A stretch of DNA of 64,000 nt, taken from JAXLXE01 sp046328115 (GTDB lineage Bacteria > Chloroflexota > UBA6077 > JACCZL01). The position numbers and the translations under genes were made by a program. Below, piece by piece: positions 25,882-34,697 of the stretch. Where the stretch lies: the NCBI GenBank assembly GCA_046328115.1, contig JAXLXE010000002.1:558001-622000 (forward strand), given 5' to 3'. The number at the start of each line of letters is the position of its first letter. The stretch's first letter is position 1. The notes below the pieces were generated by a model that was not told where the DNA came from, did not search any database, and worked only from the letters and a program-made list of their open reading frames with translations.

Positions 25882-26826
25882 ATGACCACTTACACCGTCC
25901 GACGACTAGTCATCGCCGTCCCTACGGTACTAGTCATCAGCCTGGTGGTGTTCACCATTCTGGCGCTGGCGCCGGGTGACCCACTCTCGCAGTTCGCGGC
26001 CAGCCCAGAGCTGACCCCCGAGGTCCGCGAGAACATCCGTCGCCAGTTCGGACTAGACGAGCCTATCCACATCCGGTATGTCAAGTGGCTCTCAGCGTAC
26101 GTTCAGGGCGACTGGGGATTCTCGTTCGCCACGCGCTCACCTGCGCGCACGCTGATCAGCCAGCGCGTCCCCACCACGCTGTGGGTTATCGGCATCGCCT
26201 ACTTGATCGCGGTTGCCATCGCCATTCCACTAGGCGTTATCACCGCGGCAAAGCAATATTCGTGGTTCGACCATATCGCCACCGCGCTCAGCTTCGCAGG
26301 TTTTTCACTACCCACGTTCTTCACCGGCGTGCTGCTCATCATCATCTTCAGCGTGAAACTCGGGCTGCTGCCTATGGTTTACGACCAGCAAGTGCGCGAT
26401 CCGGTGTTGTGGATAAAGCAGGCCGCGATGCCGATCACGGTGCTCGCGCTCTTCCAGGCGGCCACGCTTAACCGCTATGTCCGGGCGTCCATGCTGGACA
26501 ACCTCACGCAGGACTATGCGCGTACGGCCCGCGCCAAGGGTCTCTCGGAGCGCGGCATCATCACCTTGCACGTGCTGCGAAACGCACTGGTACCCGTGGT
26601 CACACTGATCGCCCTCCAGCTTCCCACCGTGTTCACCGGCGCCGTCGTGACGGAGCAGATCTTTCGGGTTCCGGGAATCGGCTCGCTGCTCATCGCGTCG
26701 ATCCAAGCCAACGACACGCCCGTGATCATGGCAATCATCATGGTGTTCGCCCTCCTCGTCGTGGTATTCACGCTCATCGCCGACATCGCCTACGGCATGC
26801 TGGACCCCCGGGTGAGGTATCGCTAG
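25882..26826 (+). CDS. ABC transporter permease, DppB/OppB type
   Basis: A 314-residue inner-membrane protein with six predicted helices. The N-terminus TTYTVRRLVIAVPTVLVIS and the segment PGDPLSQF are typical of DppB-like permeases. The cytoplasmic coupling (EAA) loop reads YARTARAKGLSERGIITLHVLRNA, here split for length, and the end MLDPRVRYR is characteristic. It is the partner of the next permease and the upstream lipoprotein. Confidence 0.92.
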   Translation: MTTYTVRRLVIAVPTVLVISLVVFTILALAPGDPLSQFAASPELTPEVRENIRRQFGLDEPIHIRYVKWLSAYVQGDWGFSFATRSPARTLISQRVPTTLWVIGIAYLIAVAIAIPLGVITAAKQYSWFDHIATALSFAGFSLPTFFTGVLLIIIFSVKLGLLPMVYDQQVRDPVLWIKQAAMPITVLALFQAATLNRYVRASMLDNLTQDYARTARAKGLSERGIITLHVLRNALVPVVTLIALQLPTVFTGAVVTEQIFRVPGIGSLLIASIQANDTPVIMAIIMVFALLVVVFTLIADIAYGMLDPRVRYR

Positions 26827-26841
26827 CGTGAGGCGACGGGA

Positions 26842-27783
26842 GTGAGCACCACTGTCACAACGGCACCAGCCGCGCCAGCGCCCGCGGCGCTGGCCGAACC
26901 GCGACGCAAGCTCGATCGCTCGCTGCTCAAGGACTCCTGGCGGCGATTTCGCCGACACCGCCTCGCTGTCACTGGCGGTTACATCTACCTGTCGCTCATC
27001 GCGCTCACCCTCATTGGCCCCCTCCTGTGGACCAAGAGCATCCATGAAATCGACTTCACGGCGTCCCACCAGTTCTCCGCGGCCCACCCACTCGGCGCGG
27101 ACGACCTCGGCCGCGACCTGCTCGCCCGACTTCTGTGGGGCGGCCGCATCTCAATCGCGGTGGGCGTTTCCGCGATGATCGTCGCAATCACCATCGGGGT
27201 CGTCGTCGGCGCGGTCGCTGGATTTTTCGGTGGTTGGGTTGACACGGTGCTCAGCCGCTCTATCGAGGTGTTCCTCTCTGTACCCCAGCTCCCACTGCTG
27301 CTCGTGGTGATCTACTTGTACCGAGGCGCCCTGATCAACCTCGTTGGTGCCGAGCTTGGCGTCTTCATGATGATCGTGGGGGTCATTGGCGGGCTGAACT
27401 GGATGCCCACCGCCCGCCTGGTCCGCGCAGGGTTCATCACCCAGCGCGAGCGGGAGTACGTAGAAGCCGCCCGCTGCCTGGGCGCCGGTCCCGTGCGCAT
27501 CATCGGTCACATCCTGCCGAACACCATGAGCCCCATCATCGTCGCCGGTACGCTCTCGGTGGGCGCGTCCATGATCGCGGAGTCCACCCTGTCCTTCCTG
27601 GGACTCGGCTTCCCGCCAGACGTGCCCACCTGGGGCCGCCTGCTGTTCGACGCGCAGAACTTCCTCACCCTGGCCCCCACGCTGGCGCTGTTCCCCGGCC
27701 TCATGATCTTCCTGGCCGTGCTCTCCATCAACTTCCTGGGCGACGGACTGCGCGACGCGCTCGACCCGCGCCGAGCACTCTAA
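26842..27783 (+). CDS. ABC transporter permease, DppC/OppC type
   Basis: A 313-residue inner-membrane protein. It opens with an Ala/Pro-rich cytoplasmic tail, then WRRFRRHRLAVTG, the DppC hallmark HPLGADDLGRDLLARLLWG, the EAA loop EYVEAARCLGAGPVRII and a C-terminal NFLGDGLRDALDPR. GTG start after GACGGGA, 15 nt downstream of the DppB-like gene. Energy must come from ATPases encoded elsewhere, possibly the pair at 52.7-54.8 kb. Confidence 0.92.
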   Translation: MSTTVTTAPAAPAPAALAEPRRKLDRSLLKDSWRRFRRHRLAVTGGYIYLSLIALTLIGPLLWTKSIHEIDFTASHQFSAAHPLGADDLGRDLLARLLWGGRISIAVGVSAMIVAITIGVVVGAVAGFFGGWVDTVLSRSIEVFLSVPQLPLLLVVIYLYRGALINLVGAELGVFMMIVGVIGGLNWMPTARLVRAGFITQREREYVEAARCLGAGPVRIIGHILPNTMSPIIVAGTLSVGASMIAESTLSFLGLGFPPDVPTWGRLLFDAQNFLTLAPTLALFPGLMIFLAVLSINFLGDGLRDALDPRRAL

Positions 27784-27809
27784 TTCGCCAGAACGACCTG
27801 ACCAGCAAC

Positions 27810-28193
27810 GTGTCAAGGGGCGGCACGACGGGACTCAGGGCGGCTCTCCTGGCCGGCGCCGCCATCTGGCTCCTACTTCTGATCGTAGGGTTCTTTGCCC
27901 CCGGCAACTGGACCTGGGGACTGCCCGGCCCCGTCGGTCACATGATGAAATTCATGATCGCGTTGTGGTTCGTCATCCTCGTGGTGGTACCCACGCTCGC
28001 CGCCGTGGCCCCGGAACGCGGCCGCCAGGCCACCCAAATCTACCTCCTCGGCTGTCTGGCGATGCTGGTGGCGACGGTCCGCTTCGATGAGTTCGTCTGG
28101 CTCAGCCAGGGCTCGCTCTACGTGACCGTGCTGCTCACGGCCGGCTCCGTCGTGTGGGCGCACCCCGACCGCCGTTCGCTGCTGGTCGCGTGA
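27810..28193 (+). CDS. Small membrane protein, unknown function
   Basis: A 127-residue protein with four hydrophobic helices and no recognised domain. GTG start with a weak Shine-Dalgarno, 26 nt after the DppC-like stop. Its own stop overlaps the hemolysin III-like start by 4 nt (GTGA), so it belongs to the same transcript. Confidence 0.65.
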   Translation: MSRGGTTGLRAALLAGAAIWLLLLIVGFFAPGNWTWGLPGPVGHMMKFMIALWFVILVVVPTLAAVAPERGRQATQIYLLGCLAMLVATVRFDEFVWLSQGSLYVTVLLTAGSVVWAHPDRRSLLVA

Positions 28194-28867
28194 CGTCCCC
28201 ATCCGGGGGAGAGCGCGCGGTTCCACAAAAGCCTCTGCTCCGCGGCTGGTCTCACGCGGTAGCCACCGTGGTTGCCATCGGTGTGACGATTGCCCTGGCG
28301 CGCGCCACATCGGACGACCTTCCGCGGCTCGCATCCATGTTGGTATTCGGCATCTGCTCCACACTGCTCTTCGGAATCAGCGCGACATACCACCTGAGTC
28401 CGGCGGACTGGCACCACCGCCGGCGGCTCCGCGCGCTCGACCACGCAAACATCTTCCTGCTCATCGCCGGCACGTTCACGCCCATCTGCTTCAACGTGCT
28501 GTACGGCCCCATGCGGTCGACAATCCTGACCGCCATCTGGGTACTCGCGGTCCTCGGCATCTCAGTCAGCCTGCGGGACGCGTCCACGCCGCGCTGGCTC
28601 CGGTCGACGCTGTACGTCGGCATGGGGTGGACGGGCGTAATCCCGACCTTCATGCTCTTTGAGCGACTCCCGCCAGAGCCGATCGCGCTGATCGTCGGCG
28701 GCGGGCTCGTCTACTCAATCGGTGCCATCATCTACGCGAGGCGCTGGCCTGACCCGTTTCCCACCGTGTTCGGCTTCCACGAAGTCTTTCACCTCCTGGT
28801 GATCGCCGGCTTTGCGCTGTACCTGGCGGTCATCTGGTGGTGGGTGGTGCCATTCGCGCGGGGGTAG
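28190..28867 (+). CDS. Hemolysin III / PAQR family membrane protein
   Basis: A 225-residue seven-helix protein. Family metal-site features are SATYHLSPADWHH, ALDHANIFLLIAGTFTP and GFHEVFHLLVIAG near the C-terminus, which together supply the His/Ser/Asp cluster. The start is GTG at 28190, overlapping the previous stop; the reading frame extends further upstream but only through the previous gene. Bacterial members are poorly understood (membrane homeostasis is suggested); haemolysis should not be assumed. Confidence 0.87.
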   Translation: MTSPSGGERAVPQKPLLRGWSHAVATVVAIGVTIALARATSDDLPRLASMLVFGICSTLLFGISATYHLSPADWHHRRRLRALDHANIFLLIAGTFTPICFNVLYGPMRSTILTAIWVLAVLGISVSLRDASTPRWLRSTLYVGMGWTGVIPTFMLFERLPPEPIALIVGGGLVYSIGAIIYARRWPDPFPTVFGFHEVFHLLVIAGFALYLAVIWWWVVPFARG

Positions 28868-28902
28868 GGACACGGCCATTTCGATGGCAGCGGTTCGCGG
28901 TC

Positions 28903-28911
28903 TGCTACACT
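28903..28911 (+). promoter_or_regulatory. Candidate extended -10 for the DEAD-box helicase
   Basis: TGCTACACT matches an extended -10 (TGn plus TACACT). No good -35 is found. It would give the helicase mRNA a leader of about 150 nt. Confidence 0.4.
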
Positions 28912-29007
28912 CCGGGCAGTCCCGCACGGCGGGCACGACCGTTTTCACTATCACACTACGTATCGTCAGTCCGCCTTCCCCGAGTTGGCCGACCCACCGG
29001 CGAGCGC

Positions 29008-29070
29008 ATGGTGGGCTTTAGTTCCCGGTCGTATCGGACCGCGACGCGGCCGAGGAAGGCGTATCTATGA
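29008..29070 (+). CDS. Possible leader peptide upstream of the DEAD-box helicase
   Basis: A 20-residue frame starting MVGFSSRSYR, basic in composition, opens at ATG 29008 behind a GGCGAG-like Shine-Dalgarno. Its TGA overlaps the helicase ATG by 4 nt (ATGA). This arrangement would couple helicase translation to the leader. It is supported only by position and overlap. Confidence 0.35.
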   Translation: MVGFSSRSYRTATRPRKAYL

Positions 29071-30362
29071 CCCAGGCTTTCTCCGATTTTCACCTTCGCG
29101 CTGCCACGTGTGCAGCGCTCGCCCGTCAGGGTATCACGAGTCCCACGCCTATCCAGGCATCTGCCCTACCGCCGCTGCTTGAAGGTCGCGACGTCGTGGG
29201 CCAGGCTCGGACCGGGTCTGGCAAAACCCTGGCGTTCGTCCTGCCCATGCTCGAGTCACTCCGCCCGAACGTGCGCGGCGTCCAGGCACTGGTGCTGGTT
29301 CCCACGCGCGAGCTTGCCAACCAGGTGTCTGACGTCATCGCCGGGATCGTTGGCCGCTCCGGCCCGCGCGTAGCGCGGCTGTACGGTGGCCGACCCTACG
29401 GCGCACAGGCCGCTGCGATCCGCGATGGCGCGCAGATCGTGGTGGGCACCCCGGGTCGCACGCTGGACCTCTTACGCCAGCGGAGCCTGTCGCTGGACGG
29501 AGTGCGCTACCTGGTCCTGGACGAGGCCGACGAGATGCTGGACCGGGGCTTCGCGCCGGACGTAGAACGCATCCTCGCGTTCACCCCGCGCGAGCGCCAG
29601 ACCGCCATGTTCTCAGCCACCGTGGCCGGCTGGCTCACGGAGATCGCCGCGAAGCATCTGGTGGATCCTGTCCACATCCGCGTGGATCCGGAGCCGGCCG
29701 CGAAGATCGCCACGATCGACCAGACCGTCCTCCGGGTGCCCGAGGGGCAGCGCCAGGCGGTCCTCGAGAAGCTGCTCGATCGGCGTCCGGATGGCCTGGT
29801 CATGGTCTTTGCCCGCACAAAACACGGTGTGAAGAAGCTCGGCACCAGGCTCCAGCAGAAGGGCTTCCCCGCGACCGTGCTGCAGGGCAACCTCAGCCAG
29901 AACGCACGCGACCGGGCGATGGCAGAATTCCGCTCCGGCCGCCTGCCCATCCTGCTGGCCACGAACGTGGCCGCGCGCGGCATCGACGTCTCCGAGGTCT
30001 CGCAGGTCATCAACTATGAGCTGCCTGAGACTGCCGAGATCTTCACACATCGCAACGGACGAACCGGTCGGATGGGCCGCTATGGCGAATCGATCACACT
30101 GGTGGCGCCGAGCGACAGCGCCAAGTGGAATCGACTGGAGCGAGATATCGGCCGCAAGCTACCCGTGCAGGAGTGGACGGAGCCGCTGGACACCCCAGCG
30201 CAGCCGCCTGAGCGCGCAGTCCAGCCGCATCGGCCCGCCCGCTCCGCCAGGCCGGCCGCGGAACGTGCCCGGCCTGCCGCCCCGGCAGCTCAGGCCCGCC
30301 CGCGTCGCCGAAGGTACTCCGGGTTCTCGACGACCCGGCCGAGGAACTCCAGCGCGATCTGA
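29067..30362 (+). CDS. DEAD-box ATP-dependent RNA helicase
   Basis: A 431-residue RNA helicase with all core motifs: a Q-motif region (GITSPTPIQASALP), ARTGSGKT, PTRELANQ, GTPGR, DEAD, SAT, the ATNVAARGIDV segment and a motif VI variant HRNGRTGRMG. A basic Ala/Pro/Arg-rich tail follows from about residue 378. The ATG has GAGGAAGG upstream. The final 73 bp overlap the convergent ureohydrolase gene, so the last 24 residues are antisense to a conserved gene. The long leader recalls cold-shock-regulated helicases. Confidence 0.93.
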   Translation: MTQAFSDFHLRAATCAALARQGITSPTPIQASALPPLLEGRDVVGQARTGSGKTLAFVLPMLESLRPNVRGVQALVLVPTRELANQVSDVIAGIVGRSGPRVARLYGGRPYGAQAAAIRDGAQIVVGTPGRTLDLLRQRSLSLDGVRYLVLDEADEMLDRGFAPDVERILAFTPRERQTAMFSATVAGWLTEIAAKHLVDPVHIRVDPEPAAKIATIDQTVLRVPEGQRQAVLEKLLDRRPDGLVMVFARTKHGVKKLGTRLQQKGFPATVLQGNLSQNARDRAMAEFRSGRLPILLATNVAARGIDVSEVSQVINYELPETAEIFTHRNGRTGRMGRYGESITLVAPSDSAKWNRLERDIGRKLPVQEWTEPLDTPAQPPERAVQPHRPARSARPAAERARPAAPAAQARPRRRRYSGFSTTRPRNSSAI

Positions 30363-31270
30363 GCGCCGATCAGTGACGTGTTGCCGGACGGTACGTCCAG
30401 CATCGGATTGATCTCCACCACGTCGAAGCCCACCACCTCGGTCCGCTTCGCAATGGCGAACAGCGTCTTCCGAAGCTCATCGTAGGTCAGGCCGTTCACC
30501 TCCGAGGAGGAGCAGCCGGGCACCAGTGGAAGGTCCAGCGCATCGATGTCGATGCTCACGTAGGTCTTGCCGCCGCTCGGCAGCTTCTCCAGCACACCCT
30601 CGATGCCGCGCTGGCGGTATTCCTCCACGGTGATCACGTCGTTTCCATGTGCCTCGGCGTCTGCCACGTCGGACTCGCTTGTCCGCAGGCTCCTGATGCC
30701 CACCTGGATGATCTGCTTTACGTTGGAGAGCTGCGAGACCAGCCGCATCGGCATGCCGTTTGCCCACTCAATCCCGTGGACGAACGGCCTGAAGTCGAGG
30801 TGCGCGTCGAAGTGCACGACGTACAGGTCCTCTTTGTAGGCTCGAACCACCGGGTACGTGATGGCATGGTCGCCGCCGAGAACCAGCGGCAGCGCGCCAC
30901 GATCCAGGATGGTGCGTACCGCGGCCGTGATGTTGTCGAAAGTACCTCGGGGGTTCGTGTACAGGATGTCCACGTCACCGCAGTCCACGATGCGCCGATT
31001 ACCCATCTCGTGGGCCAGGTACCGCTTTCGCTCGTCGATGTCCCAAAATCCGGCATTCCTGGTCTGGGCGCCGTAGCCGGCGTAGCGCACGGACATCTCG
31101 CGCATGGAACGCGGCGCAAACCGCGCCCCCGGTTTCCAGGGGCTACCCTCATCGCTCGGCACGCCCAGCACGGCGATGTCAGCGTCGAGCTTGCTGAGAT
31201 CATTCTCGATGGGCGCGCGCAGGAACGTCGGGATCCCGACGAACGGGAGATTCAGGCGATCTTCGGCCAT
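30290..31270 (-). CDS. Agmatinase/ureohydrolase family protein
   Basis: A 326-residue manganese enzyme of the arginase/agmatinase family, which hydrolyses guanidino compounds. Metal motifs are GGDHAITYP, DAHLDF and SIDIDALD; the last lacks the Pro that usually follows (DALDL rather than DxxDP). The ATG at 31270 has GGAG 9 nt upstream; an upstream GTG at 31294 is less likely. It lies 80 nt downstream of coaBC on the same strand. The substrate (agmatine, guanidinobutyrate or formimidoyl-glutamate) cannot be settled. Confidence 0.88.
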   Translation of the reverse strand: MAEDRLNLPFVGIPTFLRAPIENDLSKLDADIAVLGVPSDEGSPWKPGARFAPRSMREMSVRYAGYGAQTRNAGFWDIDERKRYLAHEMGNRRIVDCGDVDILYTNPRGTFDNITAAVRTILDRGALPLVLGGDHAITYPVVRAYKEDLYVVHFDAHLDFRPFVHGIEWANGMPMRLVSQLSNVKQIIQVGIRSLRTSESDVADAEAHGNDVITVEEYRQRGIEGVLEKLPSGGKTYVSIDIDALDLPLVPGCSSSEVNGLTYDELRKTLFAIAKRTEVVGFDVVEINPMLDVPSGNTSLIGAQIALEFLGRVVENPEYLRRRGRA

Positions 31271-31350
31271 GGGGCTCGGCTCCGCGCGGCGCACACGTAC
31301 TCGGCGAGTTTCGGCCGCTGGCTAATCCTAGCCGGCCACCGCGTGGATCG

Positions 31351-32565
31351 CTACCGTCGGGGCAGAAACCGCTTGGCCTCGGTCAGAATCTCCTCCGCCA
31401 CCTCGCGCTTAGACATGAGCGGCAAATCGCGGCGCCCCCCGTCACGGTGCAGGATTGTCACGCGATTGGTGTCCGTCCCAAACCCGCTGCCCTCTTCGGC
31501 GATGTTATTGGCCACGATCATGTGGAGCTGCTTGCGCGCAAGCTTGTCGCCCGCGTTCGCGATCAAGTCCTGGCTCTCCGCCGCGAACCCCACCCGGACG
31601 AGGTCCGGGTTCCCCCTCTGCATCGTTTTCGCCAACACGTCAATGGTCGGCTCGAGCTCGATGCTGAGAGCCGCGCCCGTCTTCTTGATCTTCTGATCGG
31701 CCACGCTGGACGGGCGAAAGTCCGCCACGGCCGCCGCCATCACCAGTACGTCCGCCTCTTCGATCGCGGCTTCCACGGCACCCAGCACGTCCGCCGCGCT
31801 CACAACTCGGCGCGCCTCGACCCCCACCGGGATCGGGAGGGCAGTGGGAGTGGTGATCAACGTCACCTGAGCGCCCCTGTCTCGCGCCGCCACGGCCAGT
31901 GCGTACCCCATCTTCCCCGACGAGTGATTGGAGACGTACCGCACCGGGTCGATCGCCTCTCGCGTGCCACCCGCCGTAACGACCACCCTGAGTCCCGCCA
32001 GATCGCCATTGCGCGCGCGCAGGATCCGCAGACGTTCCACGATCTCGTCCGGCTCCACCATACGCCCAAGGCCTACCAGTCCAGACGCCATCCTGCCCTG
32101 GGCCGGCCCGATGATGGTGTAGCCGCGCTCGCGCAGAATACCCACGTTGGCCTGCACGGCGGGACTCTCGTACATGTTCGCGTCCATCGCCGGCGCCACG
32201 GCGATCGGCGCTCGCGTGGCCAGTACGGTTGTTCCCAGCAGATCGTCGGAAATGCCGTGCGCCAGGCGCGCCAGCGTGTTCGCCGTGGCCGGCGCGATCA
32301 GCACCAGATCCGCCCGCTGCCCAAGCGTCACGTGTCCGATCTCGGTCTCCGCTAGCAAGCTGAACATCTCCGAATGGACCGGTCGGTGCGTCATGGCCTG
32401 AAAGCTCAACGGCCGCACGAGCTCCATGGCCGCGGCCGTCATGATCACGTCCACCACCGCCCCCACCTGGGTGAGCTGGCTGGCAATGCTGACCGCTTTG
32501 AACGCCGCGATGCTCCCGGTGACGCCGAGCACCACGTTGGCGCCTCGGAGGACCTCGATGCTCAC
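31351..32565 (-). CDS. coaBC: Bifunctional phosphopantothenoylcysteine decarboxylase/synthetase CoaBC
   Basis: Coenzyme A biosynthesis, 404 residues. The N-terminal flavin-dependent CoaC part has TGSIAAFKAV, the conserved His in IGHVTLG, and APAMDANMY. The C-terminal CoaB part has TAGGTREAIDPVRYVSNHSSG, quoted here only in part as GGTREAIDPVRY, and KIKKTG. The flap that normally carries the catalytic Cys reads GRMASGLVGLGRM, with Ser where the E. coli enzyme has Cys (ACG). The GTG start overlaps the coaX stop by 4 nt. Confidence 0.92.
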   Translation of the reverse strand: MSIEVLRGANVVLGVTGSIAAFKAVSIASQLTQVGAVVDVIMTAAAMELVRPLSFQAMTHRPVHSEMFSLLAETEIGHVTLGQRADLVLIAPATANTLARLAHGISDDLLGTTVLATRAPIAVAPAMDANMYESPAVQANVGILRERGYTIIGPAQGRMASGLVGLGRMVEPDEIVERLRILRARNGDLAGLRVVVTAGGTREAIDPVRYVSNHSSGKMGYALAVAARDRGAQVTLITTPTALPIPVGVEARRVVSAADVLGAVEAAIEEADVLVMAAAVADFRPSSVADQKIKKTGAALSIELEPTIDVLAKTMQRGNPDLVRVGFAAESQDLIANAGDKLARKQLHMIVANNIAEEGSGFGTDTNRVTILHRDGGRRDLPLMSKREVAEEILTEAKRFLPRR

Positions 32566-33365
32566 GCCCGCGCGGAGGCCGCGCCGGCCGCGCCTCCGAC
32601 GGGCGCGTTCAGCTCGTACAGGTAGCGCAGCCCGTGCAGCGTCAGCGCCGGCTCGGCCACGTGGACGATGTCCGTGTGCTGGACCACCACCCCGGCCAAC
32701 CCGCCCGTGGCCACCACAAAGGGCTCCGCGCCGAGCTCTCGCGCGATCCGCGCCACCAGTCCCTCTACCAGCCCAACGTAGCCATACACCACACCAGCGC
32801 GCACCGAATGTACCGTGTTCTTTCCGATGACGAAGGGGGGAGCCTCTAGCTCAACCGTGAACAGGCGCGCCGCCCGCGCCACCAGCCCTTCCATGGCCGT
32901 CGCCGGTCCCGGCGCGATCACGCAGCCCAACAGCTCACCGTGCTCGGACACGACATCGAAGTTGGTGGCCGTTCCGATATCGATTGAAACGGCCGGCAAG
33001 CGATACCTCCGAGACACGGCCAGCGCGTTGACGATCCGATCCGGCCCCACCTCGCGCGGGTTGTCCGTGGCGATCACAATTCCCGTGTTCACGTCCGGCC
33101 CGGTCACGATTGGCTCGCGCCCGAAGTAGCGACGCCCGATGTCGCGGAAGATCGTGGTCAGCGCGGGCACCGTGGAAGACATGCACACGCCGTTGACGGC
33201 CTGATGCCGCAGACCGCGCTGATCGAACAGCGCCCACAGCAGCACGCCATACTCGTCCGCGGTCTTCCGCGCGTCCGTGGCCAACCGCCAGGTAGCCAGC
33301 AGATCTTCACCCTGGAAGACGCCGACCTTCACGTTGGTATTGCCGATGTCGATCGCCAGGAGCAT
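32562..33365 (-). CDS. coaX: Type III pantothenate kinase CoaX
   Basis: A 267-residue enzyme phosphorylating pantothenate, the first step of CoA synthesis. The N-terminal phosphate-binding motif DIGNTNVKVGVF is present, with GPDVNTG in the middle and DIGTATNFDVV as the second ASKHA phosphate motif. ATG start with GGAGG 6 nt upstream. Coupled to coaBC through a GTGA overlap, so CoA synthesis is one operon read from a promoter at about 33400. Confidence 0.95.
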   Translation of the reverse strand: MLLAIDIGNTNVKVGVFQGEDLLATWRLATDARKTADEYGVLLWALFDQRGLRHQAVNGVCMSSTVPALTTIFRDIGRRYFGREPIVTGPDVNTGIVIATDNPREVGPDRIVNALAVSRRYRLPAVSIDIGTATNFDVVSEHGELLGCVIAPGPATAMEGLVARAARLFTVELEAPPFVIGKNTVHSVRAGVVYGYVGLVEGLVARIARELGAEPFVVATGGLAGVVVQHTDIVHVAEPALTLHGLRYLYELNAPVGGAAGAASARA

Positions 33366-33395
33366 CCGTCCTCCGCCGAAGCGACGCCGGCCCGG

Positions 33396-33401
33396 AGTAT
33401 A
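33396..33401 (-). promoter_or_regulatory. Candidate -10 element for coaX-coaBC
   Basis: On the minus strand this reads TATACT, a near-consensus -10, about 30 bp upstream of the coaX ATG. The -35 region is poor. The same AT patch offers TATAAC on the plus strand (33398-33403) for the divergent enolase-superfamily gene. Confidence 0.45.
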
Positions 33402-33439
33402 ACAACGGCCGCGTCGGCCACCTGGACGCGGAGGGAAAC

Positions 33440-34621
33440 ATGCGCATCACGGAAGTCCGAACGGTCGCCGTGGAGTACCGGTACGCTGAACGGCCGCCCA
33501 TGAGCGGTGGGGGTGTGAACGCCGCGCGCGCAGCGCTTCTGGTGATCGTGGAGACGGACTCAGGCCTGACCGGTATCGGCGAGTCAGGGGTCGCGGGCGG
33601 CCCCTCAATCAGCACCAAGACCGTCGTAGACCGTGAGCTGGCGCCGCTCGTGGTAGGCCAGGATCCGTTCGAGGTCGAGCGGCTCTGGCGTCTCATGGCC
33701 GTCCGCACGCGTCAGCATGGCCGCCGCGGTCTGCTGATGCACGCGATCGCGGGTATCGACATGGCGCTGTGGGATCTCATCGGCAAGGCTCTGAAGCAGC
33801 CGCTCTACCGAATCCTCGGCGCGTACCGCGACCGCGTGCCCGCCTACGCCAGCGGCGGGTTCTTCTTCGAGGGCAAGTCCACCCAGGATCTCGCTGAGGA
33901 ATGTCGGCGCTATCGCGAAGAAGGCTACGGCGGCGTGAAGATCAAGATAGGCCGCAACCGCGGCGACTACGCGCTCAGCCCCATGGAAGTCTCCGCCGGC
34001 AACGACTTGTGCGTCACAACGCCTGAAGAAGATCTGGAGCGTATCCGCGCCTCGCGCGAGGCCATAGGCCCCAACATGAAGCTGATGGCAGATGTGAACT
34101 GCGCCTGGTCAGCCGCCACCGCCACCACCATGGCGAAGCGCATGGAGCCGTACAACCTCTTCTGGCTGGAGGAGCCAATCACGCCAGAGGACGTTGTGGG
34201 CAGCGCCGCCCTGGCAGCGTCTACGACCGTCCCCATCGCCGGCTACGAGACGGCCTCCGGCATGGGTGAGTACCGAGCGCTGATCGACGCCCGGGCCGTG
34301 GACGTGGTCCAGGTGGACCTGTCCTGGTCTGGCGGCATCACCGAAGCTCGTCGGATCGCGGCCTACGCGTACGCGCACCACCTGCCGTTTGCGCCCCACG
34401 TCTTCACCTCAGCGGTGAACGTGGCGGCCAGCCTGCACCTGGCGGCATCCATACCCAACGGGACGCTGTTCGAGCTAGACCAGAACGTCAACCGGCTCCG
34501 AACGGACTTGATCGCCAACCCGTTCAAGATCGATGGCAACGGCGACATCCGAGTCCCGGACGCGCCGGGACTGGGCATCGAACTGAACGACGACGTGGTA
34601 CGCGAGCTCACAATCTCCTGA
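33440..34621 (+). CDS. Mandelate racemase/muconate lactonizing enzyme family protein
   Basis: A 393-residue member of the enolase superfamily. The N-terminal capping domain has GIGESG; the barrel carries the KxK base motif (VKIKIG), metal ligands Asp in MADVNCAW, Glu in WLEEP and Glu in AGYETASG, and a His in FAPHVFTS. This pattern suits a sugar-acid or mandelate-type dehydratase/racemase. ATG start with GGAGGG upstream. It is divergent from coaX and followed by a good terminator, so it is probably monocistronic. Confidence 0.9.
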   Translation: MRITEVRTVAVEYRYAERPPMSGGGVNAARAALLVIVETDSGLTGIGESGVAGGPSISTKTVVDRELAPLVVGQDPFEVERLWRLMAVRTRQHGRRGLLMHAIAGIDMALWDLIGKALKQPLYRILGAYRDRVPAYASGGFFFEGKSTQDLAEECRRYREEGYGGVKIKIGRNRGDYALSPMEVSAGNDLCVTTPEEDLERIRASREAIGPNMKLMADVNCAWSAATATTMAKRMEPYNLFWLEEPITPEDVVGSAALAASTTVPIAGYETASGMGEYRALIDARAVDVVQVDLSWSGGITEARRIAAYAYAHHLPFAPHVFTSAVNVAASLHLAASIPNGTLFELDQNVNRLRTDLIANPFKIDGNGDIRVPDAPGLGIELNDDVVRELTIS

Positions 34622-34640
34622 CCGACGCCAGAAATGCAAA

Positions 34641-34660
34641 GGGCCCGGAAACCCGGGCCC
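34641..34660. terminator. Hairpin between the enolase-superfamily gene and rpsU
   Basis: The 8-bp GC stem GGGCCCGG/CCGGGCCC has an AAAC loop, followed on the plus strand by CTCGCTTCTC and preceded by GCAAA (TTTGC on the minus strand). It probably serves both convergent genes. Confidence 0.75.
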
Positions 34661-34697
34661 CTCGCTTCTCGTGCTCGCGGACTCGCCGCGGAGCGGG

